Assembly: GCA_965200525.1 (NCBI GenBank)
Contig: OZ241368.1
Coordinates: forward strand, 5,890,001 to 5,954,000
Length of the DNA: 64,000 nt
Origin: JANNPJ01 sp965200525
GTDB taxonomy: Bacteria; Actinomycetota; Actinomycetes; Actinomycetales; Kineosporiaceae
Reading direction: 5' to 3'
The notes under the pieces were generated by a model. The model saw only the letters and a program-made list of their open reading frames with translations, was not told the DNA's origin and did no database searches. A program made the translations under genes and the position numbers. How positions within the stretch are numbered: the stretch's first letter is position 1; the number at the start of each line of letters is the position of its first letter. This document shows positions 50,862-59,113 of this stretch, piece after piece.

Positions 50862-53597
50862 GTGAGTCAGACAACGACGGCTGGGTCCACCACTCAGCGC
50901 CCCCGCCTCCTGCTGGTCGACGGTCATTCGCTGGCCTACCGAGCGTTCTTCGCGCTGCCGGTGGAGAACTTCTCCACCACCACCGGGCAGGTGACGAACG
51001 CCGTCTACGGCTTCACCTCAATGCTGATCAACGTGCTGCGCGACGAGGCACCCGATCACGTGGCCGTGGCCTTCGACGTCTCCCGGCAGACCTTCCGGAG
51101 CGAGACGTACTCGGAGTACAAGGCCAACCGCAGCAGCTCGCCGGCCGAGTTCTCGGGCCAGGTCTCGCTGATCAAGGAGGTGCTGGCCGCGCTGCGGGTG
51201 CCGATGCTGGAGTCGGAGGGTTTCGAGGCCGACGACATCATCGCCACCCTGGCCACCCAGGCCGACGCCGAAGGGTTCGAGGTCCTGATCTCCAGCGGCG
51301 ATCGTGACTGCCTGCAGCTGGTCAACGAGAACGTCACCCTGCTGTACCCGCGCAAGGGGGTCTCCGACCTGGCCCGGATGACGCCAGACGCGGTCGAGGA
51401 CAAATACGGCCTGCTGCCCGAGAGGTACCCCGATCTGGCCGCGCTGGTCGGCGAGACCAGCGACAACCTGCCCGGGGTGCCCGGGGTCGGCCCGAAGACG
51501 GCGGCCAAGTGGATCGGCCTGTACGGCGACCTCGACGGCATCGTGGCCAACGTCGACCGGATCACCGGCAAGGCCGGTCAGAGCCTGCGCGACAACTTGG
51601 CCCAGGTGATCCTCAACCGGCAGATCAACGGGCTGCTGCGCGACCTGCCGCTGCCGCTCGGCCCGCACGACCTGCGGCTGCCGGCCTGGGACCGGGAAGA
51701 GGTGCACCGGGTCTTCGACGGCCTGGAGTTCCGGATCCTGCGCGATCGGCTGTTCGCCACCCTGACCACCCCCGAGCCCGAGGCCGAGGGCGGCTTCGAA
51801 CTGGCCACCGAACAGCTCGAGGGAGCGGCCGTCGCGCGCTGGCTCGAACAGCACGCCGGCGCCACCGTCGGGGTGCACGTGGTCGGCAGCTGGCGGGCCG
51901 GCCGCGGCGACGCGCTGGCGATCGCGATCGCCGCCGCCGAACCAGTCGAGGGGTCGACCGAGACGGTCGGGGCGGCGGCCTTCGTCGATCTGGTCTCGGC
52001 CGACGACGTGGCCCTGGGCGCGGTGGCCGACTGGCTGGCCGACCCGGCCCGGCCCAAGGTGCTGCACGACGCCAAGGGCCCGCTGGCCGCGCTGGAGGAT
52101 CGCGGCCTGCCGGTGGCCGGGGTGATCGGCGACACGGCCCTGGCCGCCTACCTCTGCCTGCCCGACCAGCGCAGTTACGACCTGGCCGACCTCACCCTGC
52201 GCCACCTCGGCCGGCAGCTCAAGGCCGAGTCCGAGGACGACGGCCAGCTCACCCTGATGATCGACGAGGGCGAGAGCGACGGCGGGGCCGAGGCCGAGGC
52301 GGCGATGGTCCGGGCCCGGGCCGTGATCGACCTCTGGCTGTCGTTGCAGGCCGACCTGACCGAGCGGGGAGCCACCCGCTTGCTGGCCGAGCTCGAGCTG
52401 CCGCTGGTCACCGTGCTGCGCCGGATGGAACGCCACGGCATCGCGATCGACCTCGAGGCCCTCAGCGAGCTGGAGAGCTACTTCGCGACCGCGGTGGCCG
52501 ACGCCGGCAAGGCCGCGTTCGAGGTGATCGGCACCGAGATGAACCTGGGCTCGCCCAAGCAGCTCCAGGTGGTGCTGTTCGACCAGCTGGGCATGCCCAA
52601 GACCAAGCGCACCAAGACCGGCTACACCACCGACGCCGAGGCCCTGCAGGACCTCTACGTGCGCACCGAGCACCCTTTCCTGCTGCACCTGCTGCGCCAC
52701 CGCGATGCCTCCAAGCTGCGGCAGACGGTCGAGGGCCTGCTCAAGGCGGTGGCCGACGACGGCCGGATCCACACCACCTACATGCAGACCATCGCGGCCA
52801 CCGGCCGGCTCTCCAGCACCGATCCCAACCTGCAGAACATCCCGATCCGAACCGACGAGGGCCGCCGGATCCGCGAGGTCTTCGTGGTCGGGCCGGGCTA
52901 CGAGAGCCTGCTCACCGCCGACTACTCGCAGATCGAGATGCGGATCATGGCTCACCTCTCCGGCGACGAGGGCCTGATCGAGGCGTTCCGCTCCGGCGAG
53001 GACCTGCACCGGTTCGTGGGCGGCCGGGTGTTCGGGGTCGAGCCCGCCGACGTCACCTCAGCCATGCGGTCCAAGATCAAGGCGATGTCGTACGGGCTGG
53101 CCTACGGGCTGAGCGCGTTCGGGCTTTCCCGCCAGCTGAACATCTCGGCCGAGGAGGCCCGCGGGCTGATGGAGGAGTACTTCGAGCGGTTCGGCGGTGT
53201 GCGCGACTACCTGGCCAGTGTCGTCGTCGAGGCCCGCAAGACCGGGTACACCGAGACGATCCTCGGCCGCCGCCGCTACCTGCCCGACCTGACCAGCGAC
53301 AACCGCCAGCGCCGGGAGGCGGCCGAGCGGATGGCCCTGAACGCGCCGATCCAGGGGTCGGCCGCCGACATCGTCAAGGTCGCGATGCTCGACCTCGACC
53401 GCCGCCTGACCGAACAGGGCCTCGGCTCGCGCATGCTGCTGCAGGTGCACGACGAACTGGTGCTCGAGGTGGCCCCGGGGGAGCGCGAAACGGTCGAGGA
53501 GCTGGTTCGCGCGTCGATGGCCGGCGCGGCCGAACTGACCGTCCCGCTCGACGTCTCGGTCGGGGTCGGCCGGTCATGGCACGAGGCGGCTCACTGA
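50862..53597 (+). CDS. polA: DNA polymerase I
   Basis: Repair and Okazaki-fragment polymerase, 911 aa. The N-terminal 5'-3' nuclease domain has LLVDGHSLAYRAFFA, ISSGDRDCLQLV and GVPGVGPKTAAKW. The middle 3'-5' exonuclease-like domain lacks the DxE metal motif (FVDLVS at its place), so proofreading is probably absent, as in many actinobacteria and Taq. Polymerase motifs: A LTADYSQIEMR, B RSKIKAMSYGLAYG, C VHDELVLE. GTG 50862 is chosen because of its leaderless promoter and normal N-terminus. Confidence 0.97.
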   Translation: MSQTTTAGSTTQRPRLLLVDGHSLAYRAFFALPVENFSTTTGQVTNAVYGFTSMLINVLRDEAPDHVAVAFDVSRQTFRSETYSEYKANRSSSPAEFSGQVSLIKEVLAALRVPMLESEGFEADDIIATLATQADAEGFEVLISSGDRDCLQLVNENVTLLYPRKGVSDLARMTPDAVEDKYGLLPERYPDLAALVGETSDNLPGVPGVGPKTAAKWIGLYGDLDGIVANVDRITGKAGQSLRDNLAQVILNRQINGLLRDLPLPLGPHDLRLPAWDREEVHRVFDGLEFRILRDRLFATLTTPEPEAEGGFELATEQLEGAAVARWLEQHAGATVGVHVVGSWRAGRGDALAIAIAAAEPVEGSTETVGAAAFVDLVSADDVALGAVADWLADPARPKVLHDAKGPLAALEDRGLPVAGVIGDTALAAYLCLPDQRSYDLADLTLRHLGRQLKAESEDDGQLTLMIDEGESDGGAEAEAAMVRARAVIDLWLSLQADLTERGATRLLAELELPLVTVLRRMERHGIAIDLEALSELESYFATAVADAGKAAFEVIGTEMNLGSPKQLQVVLFDQLGMPKTKRTKTGYTTDAEALQDLYVRTEHPFLLHLLRHRDASKLRQTVEGLLKAVADDGRIHTTYMQTIAATGRLSSTDPNLQNIPIRTDEGRRIREVFVVGPGYESLLTADYSQIEMRIMAHLSGDEGLIEAFRSGEDLHRFVGGRVFGVEPADVTSAMRSKIKAMSYGLAYGLSAFGLSRQLNISAEEARGLMEEYFERFGGVRDYLASVVVEARKTGYTETILGRRRYLPDLTSDNRQRREAAERMALNAPIQGSAADIVKVAMLDLDRRLTEQGLGSRMLLQVHDELVLEVAPGERETVEELVRASMAGAAELTVPLDVSVGVGRSWHEAAH

Positions 53598-55486
53598 CCG
53601 ATCCGGCTGCGGCCGGGCCGGGGAGCCGGCCGGGCTGGTTCGCCGGAATGAGCCTGGCCGTGGCGGCGGTGATCTACGGGCCGATGCTGAGGCCCGGTTT
53701 CCCGTTGCGTTTCGACCTGGTCTCGGTGCCGCACCCGGTGCTCGGCGAGGACGCGCTCGGGCTCGGCGACCGGTTGCCCCGGGCGATCCCGCTGGATGCC
53801 GCGACCGCCGTCCTGGCCCGGGTGATCCCGGGCCCGGTGCTGACCCAGGTGCTGGGCCTGCTGGCGCTGACCCTGGCCGGCTGGGGCGCAGCCATGCTGA
53901 CCCCGGCGCCGCTGCCCGGTCGGTTGTTCGCGCTGCTGGTGGCCGAGTGGAACCCGTTCGTGCTGGAACAGCTGGCGATCGGGCACATTCCGCACCTGTT
54001 CGCCTACGGGGCGCTGCCCTGGGTGGCGGTGGCCGGCCGGGCGCTGGGCCGGGGGACCGGTGGCCTCCGGGGTGCGGTCCAGGCCTGGGCCGGGCTCACC
54101 GTGGCGGTCGGGTTCGGGTCGCTCACGCCGGGTGGGGGTGTGCTCTGTGTGATCGCCGCGGTCGCGGGACTGGCCGCCGGTGTCGGCGCGGGTTCGGGGG
54201 GCCGCGCGGGACCGGCTCGACGGGTCGGCTCCGGGCTGGCCTCGATCGTCGTCCTGCAGTTGCCGTGGTTGGTCGCGGGGCTGATGGCGCCCGGGTTCGC
54301 CGGTACGAGTACGGGCCCAGGTACGGGTGCGGACGCCGGGCTGACCGCCTTCGCGCTGCGGTCCGAGACCGGGTGGGGCCGGCTGGTGGACGCCGCCGGC
54401 CTGGCCGGGATGTGGAACCAGTCCGCGTTGCCGGCCAGCCGCGACACCGTGCTGGCCCGGGTCAGCACCGTGCTGCTGCTGGGGCTGGCCGCGGCCGGGC
54501 TGCCCGCGGTCCGGCGGTTGTGGCGGGCCGGCCGGCGGGCCGAGCTGCTGGCCGGGGCGGGCGCCGGCGCGATCGGCTACCTGGTCGCGGTGCTCCCGGT
54601 GCTGCCCGGCGGCCGGTGGCTGCTCGACCGGCTGACCGACCTGCTGCCAGGAGCGGCGCTGCTGCGCGACGGCCATCGCTGGCTGGCCCTGCCGGCGGTG
54701 CTGATCGCGGTGCTCTGCGGGCTGGGGGTGAGCGAGCTGGCCGCCCGGGTCGGCAGGGCCGAGGTGGTGGCCGAGCGCGAGGTCGGGGGCGGACTGCGAG
54801 CGGTCGGCGTCGTCCTGTTCGCGGCCCTGTTGCTGGTGGCGTCGATGCCCGACCTGGCCGGTGGTCTCGACGGGCGGCTGAGGGCCCGGACCTACCCGGC
54901 CCAGTGGGCCCAGTTGCGCACCGTGCTGGACGGTTCGCCCGACCGGGCCCGGGTGCTGGTGCTGCCCTGGCAGCCGTTCCGGGTGTTCGCCTGGAGCGGC
55001 CCCGACCCGGTGCTCGACCCGGCACCGCGGTTGCTGCCCCGGCAGAGCATCGTGTCCGACGCGCTGACCGTGTCCGGGCGCCGATTGCCGGAGGAGGGGC
55101 TGGGAGCCAGGGCGATCGCCGCCGACCTCGCCGACGGAGGGCTCAGCGCCGGCACCCTGCGCTCCCTGTCGATCGGCTGGGTGCTGATCGAGCGCGGGAC
55201 GCCGGGCCGATTGCCGGCCCTGCCGGCCGGCTGGACCACGGTGCTGGACGGGCCTCAGCTCACCCTGGTGCGGGCGCCCGGGCCGTTGCCGGCCGCACCC
55301 CACCCGGCCACCGGCCGGGCGGTCGGGGTGATCGGCGGCCAGCTGTCCGCCGGGTTGCTGTGGCTGGCGGCGCTGCTGACCCTGGGGGTCGGCCGGCTCA
55401 GACCGACAAGCGATGACGGCGGGCCTTGGCCCGGTTACCGCAGACGGCCATCGAGCACCAGCGCCGCCGGCCCCGGGGGTCGCTGA
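53576..55486 (+). CDS. GT-C-like polytopic membrane protein
   Basis: 636 aa with roughly 10-12 hydrophobic segments. The early part (MLRPGFPLRFDLVSVPHPVL, then LFALLVAEWNPFVLEQLAIG) resembles actinobacterial GT-C-type membrane proteins with an acidic motif after the first helix. A soluble segment follows the last helices (DRARVLVLPWQPFRVF). A glycosyltransferase role is possible, but not proven. ATG 53576 overlaps polA by 22 bp. The 3' end overlaps the convergent CGNR gene by 89 bp. Confidence 0.7.
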   Translation: MARGGSLTDPAAAGPGSRPGWFAGMSLAVAAVIYGPMLRPGFPLRFDLVSVPHPVLGEDALGLGDRLPRAIPLDAATAVLARVIPGPVLTQVLGLLALTLAGWGAAMLTPAPLPGRLFALLVAEWNPFVLEQLAIGHIPHLFAYGALPWVAVAGRALGRGTGGLRGAVQAWAGLTVAVGFGSLTPGGGVLCVIAAVAGLAAGVGAGSGGRAGPARRVGSGLASIVVLQLPWLVAGLMAPGFAGTSTGPGTGADAGLTAFALRSETGWGRLVDAAGLAGMWNQSALPASRDTVLARVSTVLLLGLAAAGLPAVRRLWRAGRRAELLAGAGAGAIGYLVAVLPVLPGGRWLLDRLTDLLPGAALLRDGHRWLALPAVLIAVLCGLGVSELAARVGRAEVVAEREVGGGLRAVGVVLFAALLLVASMPDLAGGLDGRLRARTYPAQWAQLRTVLDGSPDRARVLVLPWQPFRVFAWSGPDPVLDPAPRLLPRQSIVSDALTVSGRRLPEEGLGARAIAADLADGGLSAGTLRSLSIGWVLIERGTPGRLPALPAGWTTVLDGPQLTLVRAPGPLPAAPHPATGRAVGVIGGQLSAGLLWLAALLTLGVGRLRPTSDDGGPWPGYRRRPSSTSAAGPGGR

Positions 55487-55994
55487 ACAGCCAGCCGCAG
55501 CCGGCTCCCGGGCAGGCACTGACCGTGCCGGCCAGCCGCCCGGTGAGCAGCGCGGCGGCGGCCTCGGCGACCGCCAGCAGCGGTAGGTCGAGGCCGCCGG
55601 TGGCCGGCCGCCAGCCGGCAGGGTGGCCGGCTGTTCCCGGCACCAGCACCGAGGCGCTGCGCGCGGCGGCCGCCTCGGTCGAGATCAGCTGCCAGTCGGC
55701 GGCGTCGGCCCGGTTCAGGTAGGCCAGGTAGAGGGCTTCGCGCAGCGCCAGCGCCCGGTTCAGCACGGCCGTCGCCGGCCCCGGCGCGCGCTTCGCCTCG
55801 GCGATCAGTCGCTCGGCGTCGGGCCCGCCGATCAGGCCGGCCTCGCGCGCCCACACGGTCAGCACCTCGGGCCCGACCAGGTACTCCCTCGGTTGCGGGC
55901 TGCTCCAGCCGGCCCGGGTGTTGCAGAAGTCGAGCGCGGCCTGGCCGGCCACCGGCAGAGGCACCAGCACGCCGTCCACCATCCGGTTGGACAT
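55398..55994 (-). CDS. ABATE/CGNR zinc finger transcription regulator
   Basis: 198 aa regulator. The ABATE-type N-terminal domain contains AGQAALDFCNTRAGW; the C-terminal zinc finger is CPGAGCGWLFSDPRGRRRWCSMAVCGNRAKARRH, with the diagnostic CGNR and four cysteines. CGNR proteins are thought to bind DNA in stress or ABC-transporter regulation. It is divergent from the FtsX-type ABC genes, its likely target. SD GGGAGGGAG precedes ATG 55994. Confidence 0.9.
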   Translation of the reverse strand: MSNRMVDGVLVPLPVAGQAALDFCNTRAGWSSPQPREYLVGPEVLTVWAREAGLIGGPDAERLIAEAKRAPGPATAVLNRALALREALYLAYLNRADAADWQLISTEAAAARSASVLVPGTAGHPAGWRPATGGLDLPLLAVAEAAAALLTGRLAGTVSACPGAGCGWLFSDPRGRRRWCSMAVCGNRAKARRHRLSV

Positions 55995-56027
55995 CCGCTG
56001 CTCCCTCCCGATCCGTCGGTGACTCCA

Positions 56028-56050
56028 CCAATTGGGTAACCAGTAACTGC
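56028..56050. promoter_or_regulatory. candidate operator between CGNR and FtsX genes
   Basis: An 8-bp palindrome CCAATTGG (56028-56035) lies where the -35 of the FtsX promoter is expected. It is followed by GGTAACC and a second GTAAC (56036-56048 region). The site could let the CGNR protein repress the transporter; this is inferred from position. Confidence 0.4.
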
Positions 56051-56056
56051 TATCTT
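56051..56056 (+). promoter_or_regulatory. FtsX-gene -10 box, leaderless promoter
   Basis: TATCTT ends 7 nt before ATG 56064; there is no Shine-Dalgarno. Confidence 0.6.
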
Positions 56057-56063
56057 ACCGGTT

Positions 56064-59000
56064 ATGGCCTCCGTCACCCTCGCCCTGATCGGGTCGCGGG
56101 TGCGGGCCGCCGGTGGTCGTCACCTCGCCGTGGTGGCCGCACTGGCCACGGCGGCCCTGATCCCGGTGGTGGTCAGCGCCTCGGCCATTGTCACGGCGGA
56201 CGGCGCGCTGGGCCGGGGCCTGTCCGGGCTGCCTGCGGGCGAGCGCAGCGTGATCGTCTCCCACAACGGCTTCCTGGACGCCACCGAGTCGGCCTCGGCC
56301 GACACCGTGGCCCGGCGCGAGCTGCGCACTCTGGTCACCCTGCCGGTGCGCCGGGAGGTCGCGTTCAAGGAGCTGGCCGACAGTGCCGGCCAGTCGTTCG
56401 TGCTGGCCGGGGCCGATCAGCTGGCCTCGGCGGTGCGGGTCACCAGCGGCCGGTTGCCCCGGACCTGCACCCCGGCCCGGTGCGAGGTGCTGGCGATCGG
56501 CGTCAGGGGCCAGGCGCCGGTGCTGCGCTCGGGCTACGGGCTGGTCGTCGTCGGCCAGGGGGTGCGGACCGATCCGCTGCTGCTCACCGGCGCCTTCGAC
56601 CCCGGCGCGAACACGGTCCTGATCGGCGACGGGGTGGACGCCGTGGCCGCGAACCAGCCGCTGGGCCTGATCCAGCGGGCCTACGGCTGGGTCGCCCCAC
56701 TCGATCAGGCCCAGATCCGCGATCAGGGCGTCGAGCACTGGATCGCGGCCGCGATCGCCTCCGCCGACCGGCTCGAGCTGGCCCCGCAGGGCCTGGCCCT
56801 GACCACGCCCGACTCCGTGATCCGCGATCAGGCCGACCGGGCCGACCTGTCGGCCGGCCGGTTCGGCCTGCTGGCCGGCAGCTGCGCCGTGCTGCTGCTG
56901 GGGGCGGCCCTGGTCGGCGGGGCGGCCCTGCGGCCGAACCAGGCCCGGTTCGTCACCGCCCTGCGCCGCCGGGGCCTGCGCGAGCTCCGGATCCGCCTCG
57001 TGGTGGCCGGCGAAGCGGCCCTGATCAGCGTGGTCGCCCTGGTCGCGGGCCTGCTGCTGGGGGTCGGTGCGGCCGCGGTCCAGCTCGGCCGGGGCGGGCT
57101 GCCGATCGGATCGAGCCTGGGGCCGGTGCTCACCTCGGCCCTGGCCGCCGAAGGCCTGCTGGCCGTGGCGGCCTTCGGGTTGCTGATGCTGACCCTCTGG
57201 CCGCGCAGCGCCCGCCCGGCCCCGGTCGAGCAGCGGGCCGGCTGGCGCTCCCTGACCGTGGCCGTGCTGGCCGGGCTGGTGGCCGTGGGGCTGGCCGTGT
57301 CCCGGGGCGGCGACGCGACCGGCGGCAGCGATCCGTTGCTGATCCTGTTGCCGGCCCTGGTGCTGCTCACGGTCGGGCTGATCGCGGCCCGGGCCTGGCC
57401 CTGGGCGCTGCAGGCCGGATTCCGGGTGCTGCCCCGGCGAATGGTCGGCCCGCGCCTCGGGATCGCCGGGATCGCCGCCCGGCCGCTGCTGGCCGCGGCG
57501 ACCGTCGGCCTGCTGGCCGCCGCCGTCGGGGCCACCGGGTTCGCCGCCTCGTACCGCTCAACCCTGTTGCGGGGGGCGGCCGACCAGGCCACTTTCGTCG
57601 TCCCGCTGGATGCGCGGATTCAGCCCGGCAGCGGGCTGACGCCGGTGCTCACGCAGGCCTCGGCGGCCGGATACCGAGCGGTGGCCCCGGGCGCCACGGT
57701 CGAACCGGTGCTGCGGCAGGCCGGGGCGATCCGGGCCGGCTCCCAACAGGCCGAGGTGGTCCAGTTCGTCGGCGTCGATCCGGCGGCGTTGCCGCTGATC
57801 CGGCGCTGGCCCGACGTGGTCGGCCGGTCGTCGCCCGGTGCGGTGGCCGGCGCCGTCCACGTCGCGGTGCGTGCGGCCGGGGTGGTGCTGCCCGCCGGCC
57901 GGCAGGTGCGGATCGCGCTCGGCGCGCCGCTGCCGCTGATCGCGGTCACCGCCTGGGTGCAGGCGGACGACGGCCGGCAGCGTTCGATCGACCTCACCGC
58001 CGACGCTGCCGGTACCACCCTGACCGGCGCCCTGCCGGCCGGGTCGGCCGGCACCGGGCCCTGGTCGCTGACCGAGCTGAGCCTGAGCCAGCCGGTCGAC
58101 CAGGCCACCCACCGGCAGCACTCGCTCGGCGAGAGCACCACGAGCAAGGCGGTGCCGGCCGGCCGGATCGACCTGGGCGGTCTCAGCGTCGACGGCGGCG
58201 ACCCGGTGGCCCGGCCCTGGTCCGGCTGGACGGCGACCGGCCTGGTGGTCTCGGGTGAGGGTGCGCGGGCCGTCCTCGACTACCGCCTGATCGCCAGCAC
58301 CCTGGTCGCCACCGCCCGCCCGGCCGGGCCGGGGTCGGCCGAGTCCGGTCTGCCGCTGCCGGTGGCGGCCGACCCGGCCACGGCCGCCGACGGGCCGCTG
58401 ATCACGCTCACCCTGAACGGTGTGGCGGTGCCGGCCCGGGTGGTCGCCACCCTGGACCGGTTCCCGACCGTGAGCGGGCGGTTCGTGCTGGCCGACCGGA
58501 GCGCGCTGGCGGCCCTGCTCAGCCGGACCACCCCGGGCGCGGGCCAGCCCGGCGAGCTCTGGCTGAACCTGCCGCCGGCCGCCGCGACCACCGCCCGCAC
58601 GGCGCTGGCCGGGCCGGCGTTCGGCGGCCTGCAGGTGCAGTGGGCGGCCGACCTCGAACAGGGCCTGCGGACCGATCCGGTGGCCCGGGGCGCCATCTCG
58701 CTGCTACGCCTGGTCGCGTACCTGACCATGGTGGTCGCGCTGGCGGCCCTGGTGCTGCTGGTGGTCGGGGAGCGGATCGAGGACGCCGACGAGCTCTACG
58801 CCTGGGAGGCCAACGGGGTGCAGCCGCGGGCGTTGCGGCAGGGCCTGTGGGTGCGCGCGGTGCTGGTGGCGGTGCTGGCGGTGCCGGTCGGCGTCGTCGG
58901 CGGCCTGGTGCTGACCAGGCTCACGGCCCGGCTGGTCGACATCACCGCCGGGGCCCAGCAGGCCCAGCCCCCGCTGGTCGCGCTGACCGGCCTGGCCACC

Positions 59001-59111
59001 GCCCTGCCGACGGTGCTGATCGCCCTGGCTCTGGCCCTGGTGGTGTCCGGGGTGGTCGCGCTCTCGTCCTTCCGGGCACCGTTGCCGGCCCCGTCGACCG
59101 GAGGGCGCTGA
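56064..59111 (+). CDS. FtsX-like ABC permease
   Basis: Large permease of 1015 aa. One helix near residues 20-42, a long extracytoplasmic segment, a central block of helices (about residues 270-490), a second extracellular segment, and three C-terminal helices (from about 880), the FtsX/MacB-type layout in duplicated form. GERIEDADELYAWEANGV precedes the penultimate helices and is the usual FtsX coupling region. Substrate unknown; relatives handle lipids, peptides or mechanotransmission. The ATPase gene begins 3 nt after its stop. Confidence 0.87.
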   Translation: MASVTLALIGSRVRAAGGRHLAVVAALATAALIPVVVSASAIVTADGALGRGLSGLPAGERSVIVSHNGFLDATESASADTVARRELRTLVTLPVRREVAFKELADSAGQSFVLAGADQLASAVRVTSGRLPRTCTPARCEVLAIGVRGQAPVLRSGYGLVVVGQGVRTDPLLLTGAFDPGANTVLIGDGVDAVAANQPLGLIQRAYGWVAPLDQAQIRDQGVEHWIAAAIASADRLELAPQGLALTTPDSVIRDQADRADLSAGRFGLLAGSCAVLLLGAALVGGAALRPNQARFVTALRRRGLRELRIRLVVAGEAALISVVALVAGLLLGVGAAAVQLGRGGLPIGSSLGPVLTSALAAEGLLAVAAFGLLMLTLWPRSARPAPVEQRAGWRSLTVAVLAGLVAVGLAVSRGGDATGGSDPLLILLPALVLLTVGLIAARAWPWALQAGFRVLPRRMVGPRLGIAGIAARPLLAAATVGLLAAAVGATGFAASYRSTLLRGAADQATFVVPLDARIQPGSGLTPVLTQASAAGYRAVAPGATVEPVLRQAGAIRAGSQQAEVVQFVGVDPAALPLIRRWPDVVGRSSPGAVAGAVHVAVRAAGVVLPAGRQVRIALGAPLPLIAVTAWVQADDGRQRSIDLTADAAGTTLTGALPAGSAGTGPWSLTELSLSQPVDQATHRQHSLGESTTSKAVPAGRIDLGGLSVDGGDPVARPWSGWTATGLVVSGEGARAVLDYRLIASTLVATARPAGPGSAESGLPLPVAADPATAADGPLITLTLNGVAVPARVVATLDRFPTVSGRFVLADRSALAALLSRTTPGAGQPGELWLNLPPAAATTARTALAGPAFGGLQVQWAADLEQGLRTDPVARGAISLLRLVAYLTMVVALAALVLLVVGERIEDADELYAWEANGVQPRALRQGLWVRAVLVAVLAVPVGVVGGLVLTRLTARLVDITAGAQQAQPPLVALTGLATALPTVLIALALALVVSGVVALSSFRAPLPAPSTGGR

Positions 59112-59113
59112 CC

